64,000 nucleotides of DNA, from the NCBI GenBank assembly GCA_041689935.1, contig JBDNFI010000008.1, positions 1-64,000 on the forward strand, written 5' to 3'. The notes under the pieces were generated by a model that was given only the letters and a program-made list of their open reading frames with translations, did not search any database and was not told the origin of the DNA. This document shows positions 8,045 through 16,086 of this stretch, in pieces. The stretch comes from CAXBDP01 sp041689935 (GTDB lineage: Bacteria > Bacteroidota > Bacteroidia > Cytophagales > Cyclobacteriaceae). The position numbers were made by a program, and so were the translations under genes. Each line of letters begins with the position of its first letter. Within the stretch, counting starts at the first letter, position 1.

Positions 8045-8134
8045 GGCTTTATTGTTTGTATTTATCAAAAGTAACAGCTTTCCTCCAATCGAACCTATTT
8101 TTTGACTAAATAGAAATTGGGATTGGCGCAATAA

Positions 8135-9088
8135 TTATGAAGTCCACACGAGCGAACTAGCTCCTAAAATGGCTGCATTTCGATCTTGAAAATCCGACAG
8201 CTGTATTTGAGCCTTACCTTTGTAGAGATTTAGCAAATTTTCTTCAAATGCTTTTCGGGTAGGTATTAGCAATAAGTCGCCCGATCTGGCCACCCCACCA
8301 AGCAGATAAATGACTTCTGGACTAGTAAAGGCAACGGCATTTGCCAATGCAGCACCAAGGATTTCTCCTGTTTTCTCAAAAGCGGCTAAAGCCAATTTAT
8401 CGCCAATACTTGCCTGGGCCGTAATATCCTTGGCCGAGAGTTTTATAAAGCTGATTTCTCGAAGAGGGCTTTCATAAGTAGTGTCTGCCATCAGTTCCAT
8501 TAATGTGCGGCGTATTCCAGGTGCAGACGCATAGGTTTCCAAACAGCCCTTTCTTCCGCAATTGCATTGCCGGCCATTTGCCAACACGATTACATGCCCA
8601 AGTTCACCAGCAAAGCCATCATGGCCAATGAGTAATTTGCCATTTGATACAATTCCGCTCCCTAAGCCAGTGCCCAAAGTCACGACCATAAAATCAGTTT
8701 TTCCTTTGGCGGCACCAAAAATCATCTCTCCTAAAGCTGCCGCATTGGCATCATTGGTCAGGGCAATCGGGATGGATGGGAAATAGTTCGAAAGTAATGT
8801 TGTGAAGGGTACAATGCCCTTCCAGTTTAAATTAGGAGCATGCTCAATCGTCCCTTTATGCGCATTGGCGTTTGGTGCGCCGATGCCTATTCCTATCAAT
8901 TTTATTTGCCCTTCCAATGGCTGTCTCAAAATTGCGAGCTCCGCAAATAATACTTTAATAAAACTATCGGGACTTTTGTGCTTGTAAGTGGCCATCGAGC
9001 TTTCTGCCAATACATTTCCCTGTTCATCTATTATACCGAATTTGGTAAACGTGCCTCCAATATCTATCCCAATGGCTACTTTCTTCAT
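8135..9088 (-). CDS. ROK-family sugar kinase
   Basis: 317 aa. ATP-binding GIDIGGTFTKFGII at the N-terminus, DANAAALGE with the catalytic Asp near residue 120, a glycine loop GTGLGSG, and the ROK zinc/His signature ending CNCGRKGCLETYAS. ROK kinases phosphorylate glucose, fructose, mannose or N-acyl hexosamines in the cytoplasm. Overlap of its ATG with the stop of the sugar symporter (ATGA) and the GH125 mannosidase upstream suggest mannose or a closely related hexose as substrate; that is inference from the operon, as the active-site specificity residues cannot be judged by eye. Confidence 0.9.
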   Translation of the reverse strand: MKKVAIGIDIGGTFTKFGIIDEQGNVLAESSMATYKHKSPDSFIKVLFAELAILRQPLEGQIKLIGIGIGAPNANAHKGTIEHAPNLNWKGIVPFTTLLSNYFPSIPIALTNDANAAALGEMIFGAAKGKTDFMVVTLGTGLGSGIVSNGKLLIGHDGFAGELGHVIVLANGRQCNCGRKGCLETYASAPGIRRTLMELMADTTYESPLREISFIKLSAKDITAQASIGDKLALAAFEKTGEILGAALANAVAFTSPEVIYLLGGVARSGDLLLIPTRKAFEENLLNLYKGKAQIQLSDFQDRNAAILGASSLVWTS

Positions 9089-10467
9089 TTTTTGATCCGA
9101 ATTGAGGTTAAATTATTGATTCGGCTTAACTGAGCTCCAAAATAAAAAAGATAAATATAACAACCTACAGGGACTAAAAATGACAACTGAATTCCAATCT
9201 GATCGGCAATCAAGCCTTGAATAGGGGGAATCAATGCACCACCTAAGATCATCATTACTAATAAAGATGAGCCTTGCGAAGACTTTTCTTTTAGGCCAGC
9301 GATGGATAAAGTAAAAACATTGGACCACATAATGGAATTGAAAAGTCCCACGCCAATAATCGCCCACATGGCAAGCATCCCCCCGCCCAATGAACCAATT
9401 AATAATAGCCCAGCGGACGACAAAGCAAACAAGGCTAAAGTGCGGGAGGTTAATGATTTTCCAAGTATAAACATAATAAAATTTGCCAGCATCAATCCAG
9501 CAAATGGCATAATTTCAGAAAAACTAAACCCAGTAATTAGCATTGTAAACACAAAAGCAAGAATAAATAAGCCAATCCCTCCTCCTAATTTGCCACCGAG
9601 TTTACCATTACCCAAATACAAAGCACCTACAAATCGGCCAGTCATGGCTCCACCCCAGTACAATGCAAGATACCTACTCGCCAGTTTCTCGTCAAAGCCT
9701 GCAATAGTTGGCTCTGCAAGAAAGGAAACCAAATTGGATCCGATGGCTACCTCTGCACCTACGTAACAGAAAATAGCAATCATGCCCATTCTCAAGTTTT
9801 TGTATGCCATTGCGCTGCCTTTCACATTGCTTTGTTCTGCTTGTGGAATGGCAGGCAAATTGGCTTTGGACATAAAAAAGGCTAAAATGACAAACCCAGC
9901 AGCCAACAAGACATACGGAATCTTCACTGCGTCGGCTCCGGCACCTTCAGCGAAAAAGAATTCGAAAATAAAGTAACCTCCAATCACTGGAGCGATGGTG
10001 GTGCCAAATGAATTGAACGCCTGCGCTAAGTTGAGCCTACTCGATGCTGTTTCTGGTTTGCCCAGCAAGGCTACGTACGGATTGGCAGCGATTTGCAAAA
10101 TAGTGAGGCCCAATCCCAAGCAGAAAAGGGCTGCTAGAAAAAAGCCATATTCCAAAAGCTGTGCAGCGGGCACAAAGAGCAAACAGCCAATAGCCGCCAC
10201 CACAAGACCTATAATCAGACTCTTTTTATAGCCAATCTTACCAATAGGATCGCCGCTTTTTAGGGACACTAAATAGTAAATACCCGAGCCAACGAAATAG
10301 GCACCAAAGAAGGCAAATTGCACCAAATTGGCTTGGAAAAAACTTAATTCAAATACACCTTTCAGATAGGGAATCAGAATATCGTTGAGGCAAGTAATAA
10401 AGCCCCACATAAAAAAAAGCGTAGTGATGGCCGTAATTGGGCCGCGATAATTTGGCTCTTGACTCAT
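9085..10467 (-). CDS. Sugar:proton symporter, FucP/GluP-type MFS
   Basis: 460 aa with about 12 hydrophobic helices. The N-terminus TTLFFMWGFITCLNDILIP followed by LKGVFELSF is the typical start of the FucP / glucose-galactose transporter family. It imports a monosaccharide with protons across the inner membrane. Start and stop overlap both neighbours by four bases (10464-10467 and 9085-9088), so it is translationally coupled to the GH125 mannosidase and the ROK kinase. Mannose is the likely cargo by context. A GCGGGAGG octamer lies inside the gene (9442). Confidence 0.9.
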   Translation of the reverse strand: MSQEPNYRGPITAITTLFFMWGFITCLNDILIPYLKGVFELSFFQANLVQFAFFGAYFVGSGIYYLVSLKSGDPIGKIGYKKSLIIGLVVAAIGCLLFVPAAQLLEYGFFLAALFCLGLGLTILQIAANPYVALLGKPETASSRLNLAQAFNSFGTTIAPVIGGYFIFEFFFAEGAGADAVKIPYVLLAAGFVILAFFMSKANLPAIPQAEQSNVKGSAMAYKNLRMGMIAIFCYVGAEVAIGSNLVSFLAEPTIAGFDEKLASRYLALYWGGAMTGRFVGALYLGNGKLGGKLGGGIGLFILAFVFTMLITGFSFSEIMPFAGLMLANFIMFILGKSLTSRTLALFALSSAGLLLIGSLGGGMLAMWAIIGVGLFNSIMWSNVFTLSIAGLKEKSSQGSSLLVMMILGGALIPPIQGLIADQIGIQLSFLVPVGCYIYLFYFGAQLSRINNLTSIRIKK

Positions 10468-11885
10468 CCTTTTACGATTTGTGGGCGATTGTTCAAAGTG
10501 TCCAATATCAGCTCACCAAATAAGGTATTTGCCCAAGCAAACCACTTCCTTGTGAAATTCGCTGGATCGTCCTTATGAAAGGATTCATGCATAAATCCAG
10601 TGCCGCCGTGGGTTTGCTGCAACGTTTGGATGCAATTAGCAATTTCTTTCTCATTATTGCTTGTGAAGGCCCTCATGGTAATGCTCATCGGCCAAATCAT
10701 ATCTAAGCCCACGTGTGGCCCTCCTATCCCTTCGGCAGCTTCGCCTTTGAAGAAATAGGGATTGGAATTACTCAAAATCAGTCTTCTTGTATTTCGATAC
10801 ACCTCATCTTCTTTGTCTACCAAGCCTAAATAAGGCATGGCCAATAAACTAGGAACATTTGCATCATCCATAAATAAATGGTTGCCAAATCCATCCACTT
10901 CATAAGCATATACCCGCCCGTAGATAGGATGAGGTACAATGGCATGTTGCCACAAAGCTTTTTCTACTTCATCACTCAATTCAAGCGCATCCTTCGCAAG
11001 TGCAGCATCTTGATGAATACTGGTAGCCATTTCTGCTAGTTGTCGTAGGGATAGTACGGCGAAAAAATTAGAAGGAATCAAGAATGGATAAATCGTGGCA
11101 TCATCGGATGGTCGGAAAATGGAACAAATCAAGCCTATTGGTTGGATAGGGTTGCCATAACCTGCGCCTGCTACTGTGTCGGTTTGCCAGCCCGTTACCC
11201 GCTGGAATTTATAAGGTCCTTTACTTTCTTTCCGCTGCTGTTGTCTGAATGTCTTCACCACTAGGCGCATAGCAGAAAGCCAGTCTTGATCAAAGCAGCT
11301 CTCGTCGCCAGTAGTTTTCCAGTATTGGTAGCCAAGTCGAATAGGATAACATAGGGAATCTACTTCCCATTTTCGCTCATGTAGTTCAGGTTTCATATCA
11401 GTAAGATCATTCATCCATTCGCTTTCTCCTGCGCCATCGTTAAAGGCATTGGCATAAGGATCTATCAAAATGCACTGCGTTTGCCGGTTGATCACACCAG
11501 CAATGAGTTGCGCCAAAGGTTTGTCGTTGGTGCAAAGCGGGAGGTAAGGCCATACTTGTGCGCTTGAGTCGCGAAGCCACATAGCCTCTATATCGCCGGT
11601 AATCACGAAGGTATCTGGACGGCCATTTTTGATGCTAAACGTTACCGTTGTATCAAGGGTATTTGGAAAACAGTTCTCAAAAAGCCAAGCGAGTTCCTCA
11701 TTCTTAATCTCACTTTTTATCCGCTTTATGGTTTCTTCTACCGCTGCACTTGTAAAATTTCTCTCAGCTAATGGTGGCCTAAGAGAGCTAAATAGATTAT
11801 TTTGGGCTTTCGAATGAGTTGGAAAGCCAAGAATTGTTCCTCCCGCAATCATTCCGCTGAGCTTCAAAAAGGTTTGTCTATCCAT
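10464..11885 (-). CDS. GH125 exo-alpha-1,6-mannosidase
   Basis: 473 aa. The N-terminal MDRQTFLKLSGMIAGGTILG leader suggests export, possibly by Tat. The body carries GH125 hallmarks: GDIEAMWLRDSSAQVWPY near residue 98, NRQTQCILIDPYANAF, WEVDSLCYPIRLGYQYW, and GPHVGLDMIWPMS in the C-terminal half. GH125 enzymes are metal-independent exo-acting mannosidases of the (alpha/alpha)6 fold, cleaving alpha-1,6-linked mannose. First gene of a mannosidase-symporter-kinase operon that would release, import and phosphorylate mannose. It contains two GCGGGAGG octamers. Export fits with the symporter following it. Confidence 0.9.
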   Translation of the reverse strand: MDRQTFLKLSGMIAGGTILGFPTHSKAQNNLFSSLRPPLAERNFTSAAVEETIKRIKSEIKNEELAWLFENCFPNTLDTTVTFSIKNGRPDTFVITGDIEAMWLRDSSAQVWPYLPLCTNDKPLAQLIAGVINRQTQCILIDPYANAFNDGAGESEWMNDLTDMKPELHERKWEVDSLCYPIRLGYQYWKTTGDESCFDQDWLSAMRLVVKTFRQQQRKESKGPYKFQRVTGWQTDTVAGAGYGNPIQPIGLICSIFRPSDDATIYPFLIPSNFFAVLSLRQLAEMATSIHQDAALAKDALELSDEVEKALWQHAIVPHPIYGRVYAYEVDGFGNHLFMDDANVPSLLAMPYLGLVDKEDEVYRNTRRLILSNSNPYFFKGEAAEGIGGPHVGLDMIWPMSITMRAFTSNNEKEIANCIQTLQQTHGGTGFMHESFHKDDPANFTRKWFAWANTLFGELILDTLNNRPQIVKG

Positions 11886-12020
11886 GAGCTATATTTTTAT
11901 AAGGTTTAAGCTAACAATTTTATTTAATAATGCTTTAATAGTACAGGTAATGAAAGATGATTTTAGGGAGAAAATTTTCACCATTTACACTTTTATTTTC
12001 TTATTTACGAAATTGACCTT

Positions 12021-12028
12021 TACTTTTG
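12021..12028 (+). promoter_or_regulatory. Candidate -7 box for the cytochrome lipoprotein gene
   Basis: TACTTTTG matches TAnnTTTG and ends 37 bases before the ATG at 12066. No convincing TTTG at -33 was found. The same 180-bp divergent region must also hold the promoter of the mannosidase operon. Confidence 0.3.
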
Positions 12029-12065
12029 CCATAGAAGGAAAGCTAACTCAAAACTATTTATTAAA

Positions 12066-12560
12066 ATGAAATTAGTACTCAAATCTTGTTTTTTAGCCGT
12101 TGGATTTTTTGTAATCACTGCTTGCTCACCTAAAGAAAATATGGAGGCTGTAGGAAAAGATGGCTGGCTAAAAGGAACACCAACCGAGAAATTTGAAGAA
12201 GTTACCCATCAATTGCAAGGTTTCAGCCGCACCATGAAAGAAGTAGGCTACAGATATCAAGAGCTATACTGGGCGGGTAAAGATGCCAACTGGGAATATG
12301 CAGATTACCAAGTAGAGCATATTTATGAAGCCATGGAGCAAGGCTTTGTAAGAAGGCCAGAACATAAAGAATCAGGACTGAACTTTGTAGAAAATATATT
12401 GCCAGCAATGGAAAAAGCCATTGTCTCAAAGGATACCACTGAATTTCTTATGAATTTTGAAATAATGACCATTAATTGCAATGCTTGTCATGCAATGGAA
12501 GATGTGCCTTTTCTTACTGTAAGAACTCCTACAGAACGACAATCGCCAATCAGACCATAA
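12066..12560 (+). CDS. Lipoprotein with C-terminal cytochrome c heme motif
   Basis: 164 aa. A lipoprotein signal ends FFVITAC (lipobox Cys about residue 20). The mature part is mainly helical and charged, and a single CNACH heme-binding motif lies close to the C-terminus (about residue 138). A heme site near the C-terminus of an all-helical protein recalls cytochrome c' (four-helix bundle), which binds gases such as NO. It is likely a membrane-anchored periplasmic hemoprotein. It is transcribed away from the mannosidase operon, and psd follows on the same strand after 91 bp. The specific family name is not known to me. Confidence 0.8.
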   Translation: MKLVLKSCFLAVGFFVITACSPKENMEAVGKDGWLKGTPTEKFEEVTHQLQGFSRTMKEVGYRYQELYWAGKDANWEYADYQVEHIYEAMEQGFVRRPEHKESGLNFVENILPAMEKAIVSKDTTEFLMNFEIMTINCNACHAMEDVPFLTVRTPTERQSPIRP

Positions 12561-12623
12561 TAGAGAACTGGGATCTCTATGGTACGCAAAAAGTAAGAAT
12601 GGATTATATTCCCGTCAATCCAT

Positions 12624-12631
12624 TATATTTG
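12624..12631 (+). promoter_or_regulatory. Candidate -7 box for psd
   Basis: TATATTTG matches TAnnTTTG, 20 bases before the ATG at 12652. No TTTG lies at the expected -33 spacing, so confidence is low. Confidence 0.35.
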
Positions 12632-12651
12632 CGCCCTCAATTCAATTCAAT

Positions 12652-13314
12652 ATGACGATTCATAAGGAAGGTACTGCCTCATTGTTTATCACTTTTGGAG
12701 TTTTGTTTGTGTTCAATCTGGCACTTTCAAGGCTTATTTCCGATCAGGTACTTATCCGTCAAGGCTTTGTGGTGGTCAGTGTGATTTTATTTCTGGTTGT
12801 GCTACAGTTTTTCAGGAATCCAAAAATCAACCTCACCAAGGATCCAACCTTGGTGATAGCGCCTGCGGATGGAAAGGTAGTAGTCATAGAAGAAACCGTT
12901 GAAGATGAGTATTTGAAAGAAAAACGTATTCAGGTTTCTATATTTATGTCGCCGATCAACGTCCACATAAACCGCAATCCAGTTGCGGGAATTATTAGTT
13001 ATTTCAAATATCATCCGGGCAAGTATTTGGTTGCTTGGCATCCGAAATCGAGCACTGAAAACGAACGTACCACGGTAGTTTACAAGCTGTCAAGTGGTGT
13101 TGAGATATTGATTAGACAAGTGGCTGGAGCAATGGCGCGCCGGATTTGCTGGTACATAAAGCCAAGCCAAAAGGTAGAGCAAGGCTCCGAATTTGGCTTT
13201 ATCAAATTCGGATCGAGAGTGGATCTTTACCTCCCACTTGGCACAGAGATTTTGGTAGATAAGGAGCAAAAAACCAAAGGCGGCGTTACGCCAATTGCTA
13301 GGTTGAAAGCGTAA
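12652..13314 (+). CDS. psd: Phosphatidylserine decarboxylase proenzyme (short type)
   Basis: 220 aa, the size of the short PSD-A type. Two hydrophobic segments at the N-terminus (about 10-60) anchor it in the inner membrane. Then come APADGKVV, the conserved FMSPINVHINR (about residue 100), HPGKYLVAWHPKS, ENERT, and the self-cleavage motif FGSR near residue 187, where serine becomes the pyruvoyl group. It converts phosphatidylserine to phosphatidylethanolamine, the main lipid of these bacteria. It stands alone here; pssA is not in view. No terminator is obvious downstream, and the region after it is disturbed DNA next to a toxin-antitoxin module. Confidence 0.95.
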   Translation: MTIHKEGTASLFITFGVLFVFNLALSRLISDQVLIRQGFVVVSVILFLVVLQFFRNPKINLTKDPTLVIAPADGKVVVIEETVEDEYLKEKRIQVSIFMSPINVHINRNPVAGIISYFKYHPGKYLVAWHPKSSTENERTTVVYKLSSGVEILIRQVAGAMARRICWYIKPSQKVEQGSEFGFIKFGSRVDLYLPLGTEILVDKEQKTKGGVTPIARLKA

Positions 13315-13332
13315 TTCAACTTTTTTGGATTC

Positions 13333-13376
13333 CTTCAAAAGAAGCTTTATCAATTGCTCCAAATATTGTTGATTTT
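13333..13376. repeat. Diverged copy of the 3' end of the fRMsr gene
   Basis: 35 of 44 bases match 16090-16133, the last 14 codons of the methionine sulfoxide reductase gene, in the same orientation. Read in the matching frame on the minus strand it encodes NQQYLEQLIKLLLK against DQQYLEQLVKLLLK. Most differences are synonymous, so this is a genuine old duplication. Together the two copies bracket the AbiE-type module as imperfect direct repeats. Confidence 0.65.
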
Positions 13377-13660
13377 AGCTCATGCTCTACAAGTGTAATG
13401 CCACTAAAAACAGATTTCATTCTTGGAAATCCTGTTGAAATAGGTTTTTTGTTTGAACCAGAACATTGGAAGCATAAGCAGTGTAATAGATTATGCTGGT
13501 GCAAAGGGCCGATTGGAGATTGATTTGACTGGATAAGAAACACGAGCTAACAGTTCGCTCCAGTGGAGAACTGATGTACCTGCAGGACGCAAATTATTAG
13601 TCAGCTTTTTGAGCGCATTGTTCGTTTTATTTTCAGCGAAATGTATGGTTGATCTTCCCT
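13377..13660. other. Gene-poor stretch downstream of the AbiEii toxin, probable remnant DNA
   Basis: No full gene is supported. Two overlapping minus-strand open frames (13316-13543 and 13491-13700) have plausible amino-acid composition, with ends such as SNRPFAPA and FGAIDKASFEGIQKS. They could be pieces of one decayed, frameshifted gene, but no family was recognised. Confidence 0.3.
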
Positions 13661-14734
13661 TTAATTCTTTTCTGAAGTTAATTGAAATATTTTGTACCAA
13701 TAGAAAAAGGCCGCTGGATTAGACTTTTTCAATCGGTTCAACCTTGGCCAAAATGGCTCTCCAATTGTCCAATCTTTCATGACTGCCGGACTCCTATACT
13801 TTTCAATTTTAGTCTGATCGAATTTTATCAGAGTTGCTACATAAGCAGCCTTTGATGCAAATGTGATAGCACGTTCAATATGAAATGATTCTGAAAAAAT
13901 AAATCTGGATACACGTTGAATGCCTGCTTGCAGGTGGTCAAAATCACCTTTGCCTTCGGCACCTCTACTTACCAAACAAAGAGAGGTTTGGTAGATATCA
14001 TCCAGAACATCATTCACTGTTAATTTTGATTGATTTCTATATTCCAATTCAGTCAATGCGAAATTTTCGAAAGTTTTTTTAACAAGTGTACCATCCTCCG
14101 CAATGTCCACAAGGTTTCCTATATCATACAATTGCTTCATAATTTCCATACTCATGCTGGTTTTACCCTTGAAATAGGGAATGCCCGTAGAATTCGGAGC
14201 ATATGCTGTCAATTTATCCCCCAATATATCTTCGACAGAAGGTACTTTTACTTGGATCGGATCTCCTTCGTCAAGTACGAACGTAGAGCTGATTGGAATT
14301 TCATTGATTTTAGTATATCCAACTTCTTCGATCAAGATATCCAACAGTATACTTTCTTCAGTTGCTTGAGTTTTATGGATGGGTTGATAAAAAAACTTGT
14401 AGTGAGCTTTATGAATATTGGTTGAGGTTTTCCGTTGCTGAAATTCGAACCTTGTAAAGCCTTGTTCCTTTAACAATGCTTTAAAAATCTCTTCCAAGTT
14501 TTCAGACTCTTTTTCAATAACTATGTCAATGTCTATGGAAAGCCTTTTTGACGAATCAAGAATTAGCATTAAAGCAGTTCCTCCTTTGAAAACAAAATCT
14601 AAATTTTGCTTCACCAACCCCTCCAAAAGCATTAGAGCTCTAATTACCTTTTCCACAAGTATTTTATCAGCATTTCTGTTTGCAGTTGATACTTTGGTAA
14701 TCCAGTCAATATGTAATGAGTCTTTGCTTAACAT
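13661..14734 (-). CDS. AbiEii-type nucleotidyltransferase toxin
   Basis: 357 aa. The nucleotidyltransferase signature is clear: FKGGTALMLIL near residue 48 followed by LSIDIDIVIE, with the two catalytic aspartates of the DNA polymerase-beta fold. Further family features are EDILGDKLTAYAP (about 170) and a helical C-terminal half. AbiEii/MenT-like enzymes are the toxins of type IV toxin-antitoxin systems; they transfer nucleotides onto targets, in studied cases tRNA, and stop growth during phage attack. The gene follows the AbiEi-like gene by 20 bp on the same strand, the usual antitoxin-first order. A slow decay of the region downstream suggests the module is an insertion. Confidence 0.9.
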   Translation of the reverse strand: MLSKDSLHIDWITKVSTANRNADKILVEKVIRALMLLEGLVKQNLDFVFKGGTALMLILDSSKRLSIDIDIVIEKESENLEEIFKALLKEQGFTRFEFQQRKTSTNIHKAHYKFFYQPIHKTQATEESILLDILIEEVGYTKINEIPISSTFVLDEGDPIQVKVPSVEDILGDKLTAYAPNSTGIPYFKGKTSMSMEIMKQLYDIGNLVDIAEDGTLVKKTFENFALTELEYRNQSKLTVNDVLDDIYQTSLCLVSRGAEGKGDFDHLQAGIQRVSRFIFSESFHIERAITFASKAAYVATLIKFDQTKIEKYRSPAVMKDWTIGEPFWPRLNRLKKSNPAAFFYWYKIFQLTSEKN

Positions 14735-14754
14735 ATCAAATTAATGGTAGCAAA

Positions 14755-15426
14755 TCATATTTGTTGCCGATATTTAGAAGTTTCATTTAAGAATAAATCT
14801 AATTCCTTCTTTTTCCTTCTTCTGCTGGCATAGCGTAACATAGTACTCTCATTTATTATATATTTTTCGAATGCCTCAAGAAATATCCGATTCATTTCAG
14901 TCCCCTGTTGAGCATTAAAAATGACAGGGTCGCAGAATATATCAACAAGTAATTTCTCAATTGTAACAGTTGGAATTCCTTCAACAATTTGAATGGGAGC
15001 TTCTGTTACTAGTGTTTTAACAATCCATGATTCCTTTTTGTCAATTATGTATCTCCTAATAAGTTGTTCGGAAGGCTCTAGAAATACGGAATAGTTTTTA
15101 TCCTTTAAATAAAAGAAAACACTCTCCAAAGCATCCTTTTCAACCTCAATTAATTGGTAATATCTCCCTGGCTGGTGAAGCATAAACTCATTAAGTACAC
15201 GTGTATTCCAAAGACAAACATTCAAGAAAGGAAAATCTGCCTTAATCTTTTTGTAAACGGCACTTTGCTTACTTGATAATTCGGGAATGTATGCATCAGT
15301 TTTACCAAGCGCAAACTGACCTCTGCCTATTCGAGTTAATACTCCTTCTTTTACAAGAGTATATATTCTCCAATTGACAGTCGATTTATTCACTTCCAGC
15401 TCAAAAGTTCGATAAAATTCCAGCAA
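14755..15426 (-). CDS. AbiEi-type antitoxin / winged-helix regulator (start unclear)
   Basis: At least 223 aa. The N-terminus is a winged helix (STVNWRIYTLVKEGVLTRIGRGQFAL), and the larger C-terminal domain has the AbiEi-family pattern ending with a basic YASRRRKKKELD tail. AbiEi antitoxins repress their own operon by binding inverted repeats and counteract AbiEii. The listed start is a TTG that cuts into the first helix of the winged domain. The frame remains open upstream to a stop at 15535-15537, reading HIDNLKKRFQSTLSFTSADL, and contains no ATG or GTG. An ATT at 15478-15480 sits where relatives start, so translation probably begins at a non-standard codon, or the start has mutated. Confidence 0.8.
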   Translation of the reverse strand: MLEFYRTFELEVNKSTVNWRIYTLVKEGVLTRIGRGQFALGKTDAYIPELSSKQSAVYKKIKADFPFLNVCLWNTRVLNEFMLHQPGRYYQLIEVEKDALESVFFYLKDKNYSVFLEPSEQLIRRYIIDKKESWIVKTLVTEAPIQIVEGIPTVTIEKLLVDIFCDPVIFNAQQGTEMNRIFLEAFEKYIINESTMLRYASRRRKKKELDLFLNETSKYRQQI

Positions 15427-15521
15427 ATCAGCACTTGTAAATGAAAGGGTTGATTGGAATCGTTTCTTTAAATTGTCAATATGGAGGGTATTTGCTGCGA
15501 TAGTTTTTCGATTTTCAACTT

Positions 15522-15552
15522 CAAATATACTAAACTATATTTCGGCAGCAAA
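15522..15552 (-). promoter_or_regulatory. Consensus promoter of the AbiE-type operon
   Basis: On the minus strand TTTG (complement of 15549-15552), a 19-nt spacer and TATATTTG (complement of 15522-15529) match the Bacteroidota primary promoter exactly. Transcription would start near 15515, giving a leader of about 35 nt to the ATT codon at 15480. Confidence 0.75.
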
Positions 15553-15581
15553 ATGTATTCACTGCCGAAATATAGTTTAGT
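15529..15581. promoter_or_regulatory. Perfect 20-bp inverted repeat, likely AbiEi operator
   Basis: Arms 15529-15548 and 15562-15581 are exact reverse complements around a 13-nt centre. The promoter's -33 element lies in the centre and one arm fills the spacer, so bound repressor would block RNA polymerase. AbiEi antitoxins are known to bind inverted repeats of about this length in their promoter. As RNA it could also form a hairpin ending the upstream 70-aa gene. Confidence 0.7.
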
Positions 15582-15615
15582 TAAATAAAGAAAATGGGAT
15601 GGGAGTGCCTGTTGG

Positions 15616-15828
15616 TTATAATATGCTTTTAAGCTTCTGAACCCTTTGATCGAAATCTCCCACGTTGGTAAATTCCATAGGCTTTTGGCCTTGTCCCATA
15701 ATGATTTTAACCTCATGACCTTCATCCAGTGAAGCCCTTATTGAATTAAATGCTTCTTTTGCAGCAACCGGACTGGCCGCAAGGGTGAAAGCATCACAAA
15801 TGCTCTGAAAATTAAACGTATGATTCAT
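15616..15828 (-). CDS. 70-aa hypothetical protein upstream of the AbiE-type module
   Basis: Starts at an ATG (15828) and encodes a soluble helical protein (MNHTFNFQSICDAFTLAA...) with a KIIMGQGQKP turn and a charged C-terminus ending LKSIL. Not recognised. It runs in the same direction as the toxin-antitoxin genes and stops 34 bp before the operator repeat. It may be an additional module component or an unrelated short gene. Confidence 0.5.
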   Translation of the reverse strand: MNHTFNFQSICDAFTLAASPVAAKEAFNSIRASLDEGHEVKIIMGQGQKPMEFTNVGDFDQRVQKLKSIL

Positions 15829-16086
15829 AGTAATTAATGTTTAATATAAATACTCTGAAAAATCAAAAAATTCGAAGAAATTCTGTTCATTTAAAATAAT
15901 TCCTGGTAAAAATGAAAAACTGGATTTGAAAAATATCAGATAAATAATCAAGCTCTTTCAAAGACAGCAGTTCCAGTAATAAAAAGATGGGACAGACAAG
16001 TTTTAATTTTTGAAAAATAAAGCCATAATAAATGAGCAAGTTCGTTGCCGTAACAGACGAAACAGTAATCTAAGGAGTTAAATAAG
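15829..16086. other. AT-rich gene-free spacer
   Basis: About 260 bp with no gene, tRNA or clear hairpin seen. It separates the 70-aa gene from the methionine sulfoxide reductase gene and presumably contains the promoter for the former. Confidence 0.4.

Noticed and set aside
8045..8131. 29-residue N-terminal extension from a TTG for the cytochrome fusion protein
   Set aside because: The ATG at 8044 gives a normal start just before the first membrane helix; the extension has no signal character.
13316..13700. Two overlapping minus-strand open frames as genes
   Set aside because: They have no recognisable domain, overlap the toxin gene end, and one covers the duplicated fRMsr 3' end in a different frame; kept only as possible remnant DNA.
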